A DNA stretch of 64,000 nucleotides from Burkholderia sp. NRF60-BP8 (GCF_001522585.2 NZ_CP013372.1:1798001-1862000), one strand, 5' to 3'; positions 1-8,488 are shown, counted from the stretch's first letter. Translations and numbers: made by a program. Notes: generated from the letters alone by a model not told the origin.

Positions 1-267
1 ATGAATACCTATTTCCGCCCCGGCGACAACGATCGCCCGTCGCGCTGGAGCGGCTTCTCCGCCCTCTTCTCGACGATGCCGGACTGGCGCCCGGAACAGG
101 TCCGGCACGGCGGCGAACTGCTGCAATGGATGGTCAACCATATCGTGGCCCTGCAAGAATCCGCACCGTTCGTCGAACGCTTTCCGTTTCTGCGCGAGCC
201 GCTGCGCGATGCCGACGACCCGCTCGACGCCGCATGGACCGGCGCGCGCGCCGACCACCGTGCATGA
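1..267 (+). CDS. Hypothetical protein, 88 aa
   Basis: This open frame begins with ATG at the first base of the window, so the true start may lie further upstream. The product is hydrophilic, rich in W, F and R, with no signal peptide or membrane segment. I do not recognise a family. It points away from the minus-strand sigma/anti-sigma operon that follows. Codon use looks like coding sequence (GC at third positions) and the frame has a plausible amino-acid mix, unlike the arginine-rich antisense frames around it. It could be a small accessory protein or the end of a longer one. Confidence 0.5.
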   Translation: MNTYFRPGDNDRPSRWSGFSALFSTMPDWRPEQVRHGGELLQWMVNHIVALQESAPFVERFPFLREPLRDADDPLDAAWTGARADHRA

Positions 268-410
268 CGGGCGATCCGGGGGCCCATTCCGGCCCCCGTT
301 CCCCCGGTCTCCACGCCATCGCCCCTCTTCACGGCCCTCGCTCTCTCATATACAAGGTCGCAGCAGCCTCGCCTAACCCGCAGACTTTCTTGCAACGCCG
401 ATGCGGCGCG

Positions 411-662
411 TCAATGCGTGCGCGTGGGCCCGCCCGGCTCCGGGCGGCCGACCGTCTCCAGCACGGCCCACATCCAGATCAGCTCGCGCACCGTGCGTGC
501 ATGCTCGTCGCTCTGCGCGCGCCACCGCCCGAAAGCGTCGCGTTCCCGTTCAGTCGTGTCGCCGGCGCGCAGCCACAGCAGCCAGCGCACCGCGCCCTCG
601 CGGATCGCGTCGGCGCGCGTGTCCGCGTCGCCGGAATCCGTATCCCGTTGCGATTCGTTCAT
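411..662 (-). CDS. Stand-alone FecR N-terminal (DUF4880) domain protein
   Basis: The 83-residue product matches the cytoplasmic N-terminal domain of FecR-type anti-sigma factors: an A-x-x-W-L-L-W-L-R-A-G-D segment near residues 18-30, an acidic stretch, then F-x-R-W-R and E-H-A-R-T-V-R-E-L. It ends before any transmembrane segment, so the periplasmic FecR domain is missing. I chose the ATG at 662 because the similarity begins just after it and the longer upstream frame is arginine-rich nonsense. It lies about 300 bp downstream of the complete fecR-like gene on the same strand. It could be a truncated second anti-sigma gene or a free sigma-binding domain that modulates the ECF factor nearby. 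The domain call is firm; the function is inferred. Confidence 0.6.
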   Translation of the reverse strand: MNESQRDTDSGDADTRADAIREGAVRWLLWLRAGDTTERERDAFGRWRAQSDEHARTVRELIWMWAVLETVGRPEPGGPTRTH

Positions 663-970
663 GATCACGCCACCGCCCGAAGCTCCCTCGACACACATCC
701 CCCCACCGCGCATCGCTGCGCGGCCGGGGCGCTTGCCACCCACGCCTCGGGTCCGACGACGCCCCACCGGGCCGTCACGCGTGACGACCCGGCGTTTGCC
801 GGCCCTCATGGATAAGGTCGTATCGACGCGCCGTAACCCGCAGCGCGGGCAGCACCGCGGCAGGCGAAGCAACGGCCGGATGGAAACGGGAGAAAGGAAG
901 GAAAGCGGAACGCGGGGAAAGCAGCTCGGCCCGGCTCAGCTCAGCTCAGCTCAGCTCAGCTCAGCTCAGC
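663..970. other. Gap between the DUF4880 gene and fecR, no gene seen
   Basis: About 300 bp without a convincing gene. The part next to the fecR-like stop codon is a pentanucleotide tandem repeat (listed separately). The rest is GC-rich and would hold the minus-strand leader of the DUF4880 gene. I see no clear promoter or terminator. Confidence 0.5.
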
Positions 971-980
971 TCAGCTCAGC
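934..980. repeat. Pentanucleotide tandem repeat (GCTCA)n, about 9 copies
   Basis: A perfect 5-bp unit is repeated about nine times without interruption. It overlaps the last codons and stop of the minus-strand fecR-like gene: the coding strand reads LLS then TGA inside the first repeat units, and the remaining copies lie just after the stop. Because 5 is not a multiple of 3, slippage could change the reading frame of anything translated through the tract, but here the stop comes at its start. It may alter mRNA 3' structure or simply be a mutable spacer. Confidence 0.9.
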
Positions 981-1966
981 AGCACGATATTGCCGGGCAG
1001 GCGCGTGATGTGCGCGCCGTACAGGCGGCCGACCATGTCGATCACGTCGTCGAGCCGCGTGATCGGAAACTGCGCCTGCATTCGGTTCGCGCCGAGCGAC
1101 GCGCTGCGCAGGATGACCTTGCCGCGCCGGTAGCGGTTGATCTCGTCGACGACGTCCGACAGCGGCACGCCGTTGAACACCAGCATGCCGCGCCGCCACG
1201 CGCTGACGGCGCCCGGATCGGTCCGCGACACCGGCTGCACGCCGCGGTCGTCGTAGACGACCTGATCGTCGGCGCTCAGCGTACGCGCGCCGCGCGGATG
1301 TTCGAGCGTGACCGTGCCGGACAGGCAGGTCACGCAGACCTGCGCACCCGTACGCCGCACGTTGAAACGCGCGACCAGCGCCCGCATGCGGCCGCCGCCC
1401 GCCACCACCGTGACCGGCTGGATCGGCGTCGCGCGGCCGGCCGGCGGCGCGACCGCGTCGATCTCCGCCTCGCCCGCGACGACTTCGACGCCATGCGCGG
1501 CATCGCTCGCCGGCAGCACGTCGACGCGCGTTTGCGTATTCAGTTCGACCGTGACCCGCGACGACAGCGCGACGCTGCGCTGCTCGCCGGTACCCGTGTG
1601 GTAATCGGCCGCGATGTCGCCGAGCGACGGCCACAGCTGCAGCGGCGGCCGCACGACGAGCCACGACGCGCCCGCGGCGACCGCGAAGCCGATGAACGCG
1701 CGCCGCCCGGTGCGCATCGTGCGTTCGCGCCTGGCGACCTGTGCCCAGGCCGCGGCCGTGCGCTCCTCGTACGCGAGTTCGGTCGCGGCCGTGCGCAGCG
1801 AGCTCCAGGTGCCGCGCAGCAGATCGGCGGCTTGCGGACGATCCTTGCACCAGCGTTCGAACGCGTCGGCGTCGTCCTGGCTCGCGTCCCCCGAGCGCAG
1901 ACGCAGCAGCCACGCACTCGCTTCGTCGAGTTCGTCGTGGGCAGGTTGGGCCTGGGCTTTCGTCAT
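971..1966 (-). CDS. FecR-family anti-sigma factor (VreR-like)
   Basis: The 331-residue product has the order expected of a FecR membrane anti-sigma regulator. A DUF4880 domain spans about residues 12-55 (A-S-A-W-L-L-R-L-R-S-G-D). A single membrane segment lies near 90-106. A periplasmic FecR domain follows from about 119 (Y-H-T-G-T-G-E-Q-R-S-V-A-L, then V-E-L-N-T-x-T-R-V-D-V). The C-terminal region, F-N-G-V-P-L-S-D-V-V-D-E-I-N-R-Y, is typical of FecR proteins. It should hold or activate the ECF sigma encoded 11 bp upstream according to a signal from the STN protein. Start ATG at 1966 follows the sigma stop closely, so the genes are probably one transcript. The parallel to VreR of P. aeruginosa rests on gene context (T2SS genes and a DUF3739 adhesin). 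Confidence 0.85.
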   Translation of the reverse strand: MTKAQAQPAHDELDEASAWLLRLRSGDASQDDADAFERWCKDRPQAADLLRGTWSSLRTAATELAYEERTAAAWAQVARRERTMRTGRRAFIGFAVAAGASWLVVRPPLQLWPSLGDIAADYHTGTGEQRSVALSSRVTVELNTQTRVDVLPASDAAHGVEVVAGEAEIDAVAPPAGRATPIQPVTVVAGGGRMRALVARFNVRRTGAQVCVTCLSGTVTLEHPRGARTLSADDQVVYDDRGVQPVSRTDPGAVSAWRRGMLVFNGVPLSDVVDEINRYRRGKVILRSASLGANRMQAQFPITRLDDVIDMVGRLYGAHITRLPGNIVLLS

Positions 1967-1977
1967 CGTCCGGATGC

Positions 1978-2526
1978 TCAAAATTTGCGCGGGCCGCCTC
2001 GCGTGCCCGCGTACGAATCGCCGTCTTCCTGCATCCGCTGCAGGCAGTACTTCATCGCCGCGCTCAGCTCGCTTTCGACGAGCCGCAGCGAAATGCCGAA
2101 ATGCTCGGCGATCTCGCGATTCAGCAGGCCGTCCACGCGGGCGGCCAGCAAAATCGCGCGACGCCGCGGCGGCAGGCCGCGCAGCACGTCCTTCAGCGTC
2201 TCGACCTTGCGGCGCGCCGCGACGATGCGCTCGGGATCGGCCAGTTCGTCGGGCACCTCCAGCAGCGTCTCGACGTCGTCGTCGTGCAGATGCCGCCGTT
2301 CGCGCCGATGCTGGTCGATCGCGACATTGTTCGCCATCCCGAGTATATAGGCGTCCGCGTTCGTCACCTGCGTGGAGACGTTCGCGTTCTCGAGGCGAAG
2401 CCAGGTTTCGTGCAGCGCATCGGCGGCGCCGTCCTTCGACCCCGTCACGCGTTCCAGCCGCCTGACCAGGTACGCGTAGCGCGTCGCCAGCAGATTCCGG
2501 AGCCCGGAGCGGTTGCCGTCGGACAT
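1978..2526 (-). CDS. ECF sigma factor, FecI/VreI-like
   Basis: A 182-residue sigma-70 family factor with regions 2 and 4 only. Region 2 lies at about 14-80, with D-A-L-H-E-T-W-L-R-L-E and the promoter-melting segment D-A-Y-I-L-G-M-A-N-N-V-A-I-D-Q-H-R-R-E. Region 4 lies at about 113-166 (L-x-x-L-P-P-R-R-R-A-I-L, then the helix-turn-helix L-N-R-E-I-A-E-H-F-G-I-S). It sits between the STN-domain gene (6 bp upstream) and the fecR-like gene (11 bp downstream), the usual order of a cell-surface-signalling operon. A set of shared promoter-like elements upstream of four genes of this cluster are candidate targets. Family call is firm; the VreI parallel is inferred from context. Confidence 0.9.
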   Translation of the reverse strand: MSDGNRSGLRNLLATRYAYLVRRLERVTGSKDGAADALHETWLRLENANVSTQVTNADAYILGMANNVAIDQHRRERRHLHDDDVETLLEVPDELADPERIVAARRKVETLKDVLRGLPPRRRAILLAARVDGLLNREIAEHFGISLRLVESELSAAMKYCLQRMQEDGDSYAGTRGGPRKF

Positions 2527-2532
2527 GATGGC

Positions 2533-3279
2533 CTAGCCCCGAACGGCCGGCTGCGGCGCCGGACAACGGAAATGCACGCCGTTGCCGGCCGGGCGCAGCA
2601 GGATCGTGACCGGCTGCGGCAGGTCCGCAGGCGGCGCGTCGTCCAGCTTCAGCGCGCGCAGCGCGCGCATCACCGCCGCATCGCGGGCGGCCGAACCGCT
2701 CGATGCCACCATGTTGACCGCCACCACCGCCCCCCTGTTGTCGATGCGCATCTGCGCGACGAGTCGATAGCTGCCCGGCACGGCCGCCGGCTGCGCGCAC
2801 AGCGCATCGATCAGATGCGCCTGCAGCAGGCCCGCGAACGCGCGCCGATCGCCGGAATCGCCGATCCCGTCGATCGGCAGCGCCGCATCCGCCGGCGTGT
2901 CGGCCGGCGCGGGCGGCGTCTCGGCGGCCGGCTGCGCGACGATGATCGCTTCGTCCGGACGCGAGAATTCCGCACGCAACCCCGTTCCGGCCAGCATCCG
3001 CTCGAGCGCGTCGCGCGGCGCGAAATCGCCCTGGACCGGCACACTCGTGCGCCCGTCGAGCAGCGGCGCCGGCGCGAGCACGATCATCTCGGTGAGCCGC
3101 GCGAAATCCTGCAACGTCTTCGCGAGCGGCTGCGCGGGCAGATCGAAATGCACCGCGCTACCCGGTTGGCGGCCGATGGAACCGGTCTCCTGCGCGTACG
3201 CGCCGCGCATCGACAGCACGGCGAACGCGAGCCACGCGACGAGCGCCAGGACACCGGTCGGCGCCCGTGAACGAGTCAT
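2533..3279 (-). CDS. STN-domain receptor-like protein with TonB-like C-terminus (VreA-like)
   Basis: A 248-residue exported protein. Residues 1-30 form a signal peptide ending A-Y-A-Q. A Secretin/TonB short N-terminal (STN) domain spans about 43-116 (F-D-L-P-A-Q-P-L-A-K-T-L-Q-D-F-A, then G-D-F-A-P-R-D-A-L-E-R-M-L-A-G-T-G-L). After a Pro/Ala linker, residues about 155-240 resemble a TonB C-terminal fold (Y-R-L-V-A-Q-M-R-I-D-N-R-G-A-V). There is no outer-membrane beta-barrel. A receptor-like protein without a barrel, next to an ECF sigma and FecR pair, is what VreA of the P. aeruginosa PUMA3 system looks like. It would pass a periplasmic signal to the anti-sigma factor. Start ATG at 3279 places the signal peptide correctly. 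First gene of the operon; about 195 bp of non-coding DNA lies upstream. Confidence 0.8.
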   Translation of the reverse strand: MTRSRAPTGVLALVAWLAFAVLSMRGAYAQETGSIGRQPGSAVHFDLPAQPLAKTLQDFARLTEMIVLAPAPLLDGRTSVPVQGDFAPRDALERMLAGTGLRAEFSRPDEAIIVAQPAAETPPAPADTPADAALPIDGIGDSGDRRAFAGLLQAHLIDALCAQPAAVPGSYRLVAQMRIDNRGAVVAVNMVASSGSAARDAAVMRALRALKLDDAPPADLPQPVTILLRPAGNGVHFRCPAPQPAVRG

Positions 3280-3473
3280 GAATCCCTGGACGGAAGTGGA
3301 GTTGCACGCCGCGTGCCGAAGCGTGCATCCCCGTGAGCGGCTCCGTCGCAAGCGAACGACAGATTGTGAGCGGGCACTGTGACAGTCCGGTGAAGCGTTT
3401 CGCCGCGCGACGCGATCGCGCCGCACCGCTTTCGTGCATCGCGCACTCGCACGTGAACCACGACGCCCGCCGC

Positions 3474-3980
3474 TCAGGGCCGGCGCACGACGAAGTTGCC
3501 GATGCCCGTGCCGACGACGGCCATCCGCACGTCGCCGGACCACAGCGTGATCGTCACCGGCACGTCGATGCTTTCGCTGCCGAGCACGATCCGCGACGGC
3601 GCTTCGCCGCCGCCCGTGTAACGCACCGACACGCCCGTCACTTCGCTGCCCCAGCGGCGGGCGCGATACAGGTCGTCGGTCATCGGCGCCCAGCCGCCGC
3701 TTTCGGTGCGCTGCACGAAGCGATAGCCGCCGCCGACCGGCTGCCATGCGATCGGCATCGCGCGCACCTGCGCTTCGTCGCCGGCCGATTCGAGCAGGTT
3801 CGCCAGGCGCTGCGCCTCCTCCGCCAGATCGGTGCGCCGGTTGCGCGACGGCGCGAGCGTCACGACCGCGACCAGCAGCCCGACGATCACGAGCACGACG
3901 AGCATCTCCAGCAACGTGAAGCCGGCCGCCGTGCGACGTGCAGCGCCCGCGCGTCGTCCGCGCCCGTTCAGGATGCCCAT
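3474..3980 (-). CDS. gspH: Type II secretion minor pseudopilin GspH
   Basis: 168 residues. A type IV prepilin leader ends at G20 before F-T-L-L-E-M-L-V-V-L, with the conserved Glu at mature position 5. A single hydrophobic helix follows and then a globular beta-rich domain (Y-R-F-V-Q-R-T, I-V-L-G-S-E). Minor pseudopilins form the tip of the short periplasmic pseudopilus that pushes substrates through the secretin. The ATG at 3980 starts a normal leader length; its upstream neighbour gspG ends at 3988, leaving 7 bp. With gspG and gspF on the same strand it forms part of a second, partial T2SS cluster. Confidence 0.85.
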   Translation of the reverse strand: MGILNGRGRRAGAARRTAAGFTLLEMLVVLVIVGLLVAVVTLAPSRNRRTDLAEEAQRLANLLESAGDEAQVRAMPIAWQPVGGGYRFVQRTESGGWAPMTDDLYRARRWGSEVTGVSVRYTGGGEAPSRIVLGSESIDVPVTITLWSGDVRMAVVGTGIGNFVVRRP

Positions 3981-3987
3981 CGTTCCG

Positions 3988-4470
3988 TCACTGCCACGAG
4001 CCGATGTCCGCATCGTTGCCCTCGCCGCTCGGTTTGCCGTCCGCACCGTAACTGAACACGTCGATCGCGCCGTGCGCGCCCGGGTTCAGGTATTGATACG
4101 CGTTTCCCCATGGATCCTTCGGCAAGCGCTCCAGGTAACCGCCGTCCTTCCAGTTGTTCGGTATCGGATCGGTCGTCGGCTTCTGGATCAGCGCGGCAAG
4201 CCCCTGCTCCTGCGACGGATAACGGCCGTTGTCCAGGCGATACAGGTTCAGCGACTGCATCATCGTGCCGATGTCCTGCTTGGCCGCGATGCGGCGCGCC
4301 TCGTCCGGACGACTCATGATCTTCGGCACGATCAGCGCCGCGAGAATCCCGAGAATCGCGACCACCACCATGATCTCGATCAGCGTGAAGCCGCGTTGCG
4401 TGCGACGACGCCCACGTTCACGCACGTGGCCGGCGTACGACGCTCGGGTTTCGTTGAGGCCCGTCATCAT
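3988..4470 (-). CDS. gspG: Type II secretion major pseudopilin GspG
   Basis: 160 residues, close to the usual length. The prepilin leader ends R-R-T-Q-R-G27 before [19 protein letters not shown], with Glu at +5. The C-terminal domain has the GspG signatures [33 protein letters not shown] and the calcium-site region S-Y-G-A-D-G-K-P near the end. This is the main subunit of the pseudopilus. Two ATG codons stand in tandem at 4470 and 4467. The next gene upstream, gspC, lies on the opposite strand, so gspG probably has its own promoter or depends on read-through from gspF. Confidence 0.93.
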   Translation of the reverse strand: MMTGLNETRASYAGHVRERGRRRTQRGFTLIEIMVVVAILGILAALIVPKIMSRPDEARRIAAKQDIGTMMQSLNLYRLDNGRYPSQEQGLAALIQKPTTDPIPNNWKDGGYLERLPKDPWGNAYQYLNPGAHGAIDVFSYGADGKPSGEGNDADIGSWQ

Positions 4471-4531
4471 GCATTCACCCTCGCGGCAAAGAATGGAAAA
4501 CGTGTTCTGTCCATTGCATCGACCCGTCGCC

Positions 4532-4978
4532 ATGAAACCATTCGACCTGCTTCGCATCGCGCCGTCCCGCACCGATCTCGTACAGCTCGCGGCGACGCTC
4601 GCTGCCGCGGCAGCGCTCGCCGCCGTGTCGCTGTGGGCCGTGCGCGTATTGAGCGCCGCCGATGCGCCGGTCGCGGCGCTTGCACCGCCGCCCGCGCCGG
4701 TCGACGTTGCGGCCGGCGCACGGCTGTTCGGCGCGAAACCCGACGACGGCCGCGATGCCATCCAGTTGCTCGGCGTACTCGCGTTCGATGCACGCCGAGC
4801 GGCCGCGATCGTCAGCGTCGGCGGCGAAGCATCGCGCGTCGTGTCGCTCGGCGCGGCGATCGGCGAAGCCGCGAAGCTTGCCGAGGTTCGCGCGCGCTCG
4901 ATCGTCGTCGACCGCAACGGGCTGCAACGCGAAATCGCGCTGCCCGCCGCGGAGAAAGCCAACGCGTTCGTGCGCTGA
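4532..4978 (+). CDS. gspC: GspC-like inner-membrane T2SS protein
   Basis: 148 residues. One transmembrane helix lies near residues 16-36 ([19 protein letters not shown]), followed by a Pro/Ala linker and a small beta domain with the HR-domain pattern [16 protein letters not shown] and [14 protein letters not shown]. GspC links the inner-membrane platform to the N-terminal domains of the secretin and takes part in substrate choice. There is no C-terminal PDZ or coiled-coil domain, so it is a short form. It is the only T2SS gene here on the plus strand, placed between gspF and gspG. An ATG at 4493 is an alternative start, but residues from 4532 begin the recognisable part. Confidence 0.75.
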   Translation: MKPFDLLRIAPSRTDLVQLAATLAAAAALAAVSLWAVRVLSAADAPVAALAPPPAPVDVAAGARLFGAKPDDGRDAIQLLGVLAFDARRAAAIVSVGGEASRVVSLGAAIGEAAKLAEVRARSIVVDRNGLQREIALPAAEKANAFVR

Positions 4979-4986
4979 GCCGCGCA

Positions 4987-6204
4987 TCACTGCACCATGT
5001 TGTTCAGCTCGATGATCGGCATCATCACCGCCAGCACGATCACGAGCACCACGCCGCCCATCGCGAGGATCAGCAGCGGTTCGAGCAGGCTCGTCAGGAA
5101 CATCGTGCGGCGCTCCAGCTCGCGCGATTCGCCTTCGGATGCGCGATCGAGCATCGTCGTCACGTCGCCCGTCGCCTCGCCCGAGCGGATCAGGTGCACG
5201 AGTACCGGCGGAAACGTCTTCGTATGCGCTAGCGCACGCGACAGCGCGGCGCCTTCGCGCACGCGGACGATCGCGTCGTCGACGTTCGCGCGCATCGCGC
5301 GGTTCGACAACGTCTCGCCGGCCGCCTGCAACGCGCGCAGGATCGGTACGCCGGCCGCCGTGAGAATGCCGAGCGTGCTCGCGAAGCGCACCGTGTTGTA
5401 GCCGCGCACGAGCTTGCCCGCGAGCGGCGCGGTGAGCACCCACGTGTCGAACCTGAGCCGCGGCGGATCGCGCGACAGCACCTTGCGGATCGCATAGACG
5501 ATCGCGACCGTCGCCGCGAGCGACGCCCACCACCAGTGCCGCACGAAGTCCGACAGCGCGAGCATCACGACCGTCAGCGTCGGCAGTTGCTGCTTGGTGC
5601 TGGTGAACACGTTCGCGACCTGCGGCACCACGTAGCTCAGCAGGAACGTGACGATGCCGAACGCGATCAGCGTGACGATGCCCGGATACGTGAACGCAAG
5701 CAGGATCTTCTGCTTCAGCGCGTTGCTTTGTTCGATGTAGTCGGCCAGGCGCGACAGCACGATGCCGAGCTTGCCCGTGTGCTCGCCGGCCGCGACGAGC
5801 GCGCGATAGATCTCGGGGAAATCGCGCGGATGCTGGCTCAACGCATTCGCAAACGAATGGCCGCCGACGACTTCCGCTCGGATCGACGCCATCAGCTCGC
5901 GCACGTATTCGCGTTCGGCCTGCTCGCTCAATACCGACAGCGATTCGTCGAGCGGCAGACCTGCGACCAGCAGGCTCGCGAGCTGGCGCGTGATGATCGC
6001 CTGCTCGCGCTGCGAGAGCTTGCGGCCGAGCGACAACCGTTGATGGCGCTCGCCGTGCAGACGCTGCGCGGCCAGTTCGACGACGAGCGGCGTGAGCCCC
6101 TGCGTGCGCAGATGGCTGCGGCCCGCGCGCGCGCTGTCGGCTTCGAGCACGCCTTTCAGCGTGCGGCCGGTGGGATCGATCGCTTCGTAGCGGAATGCCG
6201 ACAT
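4987..6204 (-). CDS. gspF: Type II secretion inner-membrane platform protein GspF
   Basis: 405 residues, full length. Begins M-S-A-F-R-Y-E-A-I-D-P-T-G-R as is typical. Two cytoplasmic GspF repeats (L-x-x-L-L-x-A-G-L-P-L-D-E-S-L near 90 and L-G-I-L-T-A-A-G-V-P-I-L-R-A-L near 290) are separated by membrane segments near 175-200 and 225-245, with a last one near 375-400 (L-L-I-L-A-M-G-G-V-V-L-V-I-V-L-A-V-M-M-P). GspF works with the ATPase GspE and GspL/M, which are not in this window. Its stop lies 8 bp beyond the end of the convergent gspC. Confidence 0.95.
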   Translation of the reverse strand: MSAFRYEAIDPTGRTLKGVLEADSARAGRSHLRTQGLTPLVVELAAQRLHGERHQRLSLGRKLSQREQAIITRQLASLLVAGLPLDESLSVLSEQAEREYVRELMASIRAEVVGGHSFANALSQHPRDFPEIYRALVAAGEHTGKLGIVLSRLADYIEQSNALKQKILLAFTYPGIVTLIAFGIVTFLLSYVVPQVANVFTSTKQQLPTLTVVMLALSDFVRHWWWASLAATVAIVYAIRKVLSRDPPRLRFDTWVLTAPLAGKLVRGYNTVRFASTLGILTAAGVPILRALQAAGETLSNRAMRANVDDAIVRVREGAALSRALAHTKTFPPVLVHLIRSGEATGDVTTMLDRASEGESRELERRTMFLTSLLEPLLILAMGGVVLVIVLAVMMPIIELNNMVQ

Positions 6205-6867
6205 GTCAGTGCCCTCGTGTCACGCGTGCGACTTTTTTCGGCGACGGCGCGCAATGTGCCGGGCGGAGTCGCCGGGGAAGACTACGGAGCGAACCGGCGC
6301 AGATTTGTGACGGATGTTGGGCTACCTTTTTTGACGGGGCTTATTACCCGGATTCGCCATTCTTATAACGTAAAAACGATTTCAATCTTATCCAGTCAAT
6401 TAACTGAACACACATTAAATACACTACGACCTTGCTCGACCTTTCATTTACAGATTCGAGCGACAATCAGAAAAATACATCGAAACGGAAGGTATTCATC
6501 GACGTGCGCAATGTTCCGTAACATCCGCCACGAAACCGTCGTGAAGTTGGGATAGCGCTGCCTGGCTCCGCATGCTGTTTCAACGACCTCCGTTAAGCCC
6601 GACACGGGCTCTCGCGCGCAATCCGTCGAACGACGCCGCCCCAATCCCAGTATCTGGACGCTCCAGCGCGTGCCGAATGACGCTCCGATCGGCGCTTTAT
6701 CCATTCGAATAACGCAATGGCTCGATCGATAAAAATGTTACGCACCATTCGTTATGAAAAATTCACACGCGCCGTTCGAATTCCCTCCTACATTTACCCG
6801 GCGGTCCATAAGCATTCCAACCGCAGTAGCAGGGGTTCCCGTTTATCTTCGTTCAAGGAAATTTCTC
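6205..6867. other. 660-bp AT-richer intergenic region, regulatory
   Basis: No convincing gene. The middle (about 6330-6500) is clearly richer in A and T than its surroundings, which could reflect promoters for gspF (minus strand) and the pstS-like gene (plus strand) or acquired DNA. The 86-residue frame at 6444-6704 on the minus strand resembles nothing I know and lacks coding bias. The shared cluster promoter element lies at 6734-6769. Confidence 0.6.
6734..6769 (+). promoter_or_regulatory. Shared cluster element upstream of the pstS-like gene
   Basis: AATGTTACGCACC, then ATTCG, then after a 17-nt gap from the first block a -10-like CACACG. The same arrangement occurs in gene orientation upstream of the adhesin, the first TPR gene and gspI. 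The first 16 bases also form an imperfect palindrome with ACCATT as right arm. Its 5' edge is 134 nt before the ATG. I infer an ECF (VreI-like) promoter or a common operator. Confidence 0.6.
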
Positions 6868-8166
6868 ATGAAATCCAGCAAGCGCAAGATCTGTCAAGTC
6901 CTCGCTCTCGTTGTTTCCGGTCTGGGCGCCACGGCCGCGATGGCCGCGGACATCCACGGCGGCGGTTCGTCGCTCGTCGCCCCGACCATCGGCGCGATCG
7001 GCAACACCGCGACCGAAATCGGCCTGTTCGGCACCGCCGAAGGCTCGTTCACGTATTACTCGGTGGGTTCGGGCGCCGGTCAGAACGCGTTCCTGAACAA
7101 CCAGCCGACGTTCTTCGGCGCAGGCGTCACGGGCACGGTCCACTTCGCGAACAGCGATGCGGCCCTGTCGACCGCCCAGCTCACGTCCTACAAGGCCGGC
7201 CTCGGCGCGACGAATGGCCCGCTGATCCAGATTCCGTACGTCGTCACGCCGATCACGGTGCCGGTCGTCAACGGCCCGGCCGTGACGAGCACGACGACCC
7301 CGCAAACGACGCCGAATCAGGCACATAGCATCGCGCTGAACGACAACGACCTGTGCGGCGTGTTCTCGGGCAAGCTGACGAACTGGAATCAGGTCACGAA
7401 TCCGGAAACGGGTTCGGTGTACGCGCTGAACGCACCGATCAAGGTCGTCTACCGTTCGGACGGTAGCGGCACGACCGAACTGCTGACCCGCCACCTGGCA
7501 GCTGTTTGTACGACTGCCAATACGGCTGCGGGCGTGACGTTCGTCGATTCGCTGACGTTCACGGCTTCGTTCCCGGGCGGTGTTCCGTCGAACTTCACGC
7601 CGGCTTCGGGTAGCGGTGGCGTGCGTACGCAACTGGTGAGCTACCAGTCGGCCGGCACGGCCGCTGTCGCTTACCTGAGCCCGGACTACACGAACACGTT
7701 CCTGGCTCCGAAAAGCACGGTCGTGACGTCGGCCAGCGCATTCCAGCTGCCGGTGGCAAGCCTCGTGAACGCCTCGAACGGCGTGTACTACGCGCCGACG
7801 TATGCGAACGCGACGACCGCACTCAGCACGGCGACTGTCCCGAGCACCCAAGCTCGCGCCGCCAACCAGGCGAACTGGGTGCCGAATGTCGGCAATCCGG
7901 GTTCGGGCTATCCGGTTTCCGGCACCAGCCAGATCATCCTGAGCCAGTGCTACGCGGATCCGTCGGTCAAGACCGCCGTGCACGACTTCCTGAACAGCCA
8001 CTACACGAACGCCAGCTTCGCGTCGATCGTTCACGGCAACGGTTTCGACACCGTGTCGTCGAACTTCCAGACGGCAATCTCGGCTGACTTCCTGAGCAAC
8101 ACGAGCGGCTTCAACCTCGACATCGGCAACACGAGCGTCTGCACGGGCTCGGTCACCGGTCGTTAA
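6868..8166 (+). CDS. PstS-like secreted phosphate-binding (substrate-binding) protein
   Basis: 432 residues with a signal peptide (K-S-S-K-R-K-I-C start, hydrophobic core, cleavage near A-M-A/A-D-I at 26). The mature start D-I-H-G-G-G-S-S-L-V-A-P-T is the PstS-type phosphate-binding loop. Other PstS/DING-like segments are Y-R-S-D-G-S-G-T-T-E-L, C-G-V-F-S-G-K-L-T-N-W-N-Q-V and A-A-V-A-Y-L-S-P-D-Y. Cysteines in the mature part could form disulphides. No pstCAB transporter genes are near. Hxc-type T2SS of Pseudomonas exports phosphate-acquisition proteins including a DING protein, so this may be a secreted T2SS substrate. The ATG at 6868 has an AAGGAA ribosome site; a strong terminator follows. 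Confidence 0.8.
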   Translation: MKSSKRKICQVLALVVSGLGATAAMAADIHGGGSSLVAPTIGAIGNTATEIGLFGTAEGSFTYYSVGSGAGQNAFLNNQPTFFGAGVTGTVHFANSDAALSTAQLTSYKAGLGATNGPLIQIPYVVTPITVPVVNGPAVTSTTTPQTTPNQAHSIALNDNDLCGVFSGKLTNWNQVTNPETGSVYALNAPIKVVYRSDGSGTTELLTRHLAAVCTTANTAAGVTFVDSLTFTASFPGGVPSNFTPASGSGGVRTQLVSYQSAGTAAVAYLSPDYTNTFLAPKSTVVTSASAFQLPVASLVNASNGVYYAPTYANATTALSTATVPSTQARAANQANWVPNVGNPGSGYPVSGTSQIILSQCYADPSVKTAVHDFLNSHYTNASFASIVHGNGFDTVSSNFQTAISADFLSNTSGFNLDIGNTSVCTGSVTGR

Positions 8167-8174
8167 GCCATTTG

Positions 8175-8235
8175 ACGGTGGATGCTCCACCGTCTCTGCA
8201 ACTGCGCCCTTGAATCGTCAAGGGCGCAGTTTTTC
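8175..8235 (+). terminator. Rho-independent terminator after the pstS-like gene
   Basis: A first hairpin has arms ACGGTGGA and TCCACCGT (8175-8193). A second, stronger one pairs AACTGCGCCCTTGA (8200-8213) with its perfect complement (8218-8231) around ATCG and is followed by T residues. It faces the minus-strand end of the giant adhesin gene about 250 bp away. Confidence 0.9.
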
Positions 8236-8488
8236 GTTTACAGCTTCAATCCGCACTACTCGTCACCGTCAGGTCAAGCATCGTCTGATGCACTCACGAA
8301 GAGCCTTGGATGATGGCTGACGCAAGAGGAAAATCTCATGGGATTTCTCTGAATCACCAGTGGCGCGGCTTTTCGTCTTGTACTCGAATTCGCAAGCAGC
8401 TGCACTACGTCTCTCGACAATGCCGAGAGACGATGATCAAAGGGCATAAACTGTCAGTCGAACCGGCGGCTCGCATCGACTTCCCCCT
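8236..8488. other. Gap between convergent pstS-like and adhesin genes
   Basis: About 250 bp after the terminator without a convincing gene. A short plus-strand frame beginning at 8310 overlaps the adhesin end and shows no family signature. Confidence 0.5.

Noticed and set aside
3360..3400. Possible Pho box (CTGTCAC and CTGTCG) upstream of the STN-domain gene
   Set aside because: Phosphate control would fit the PUMA3 parallel, but the two half-sites are 23 bp apart instead of the 11-bp Pho-box period, so I do not list it.
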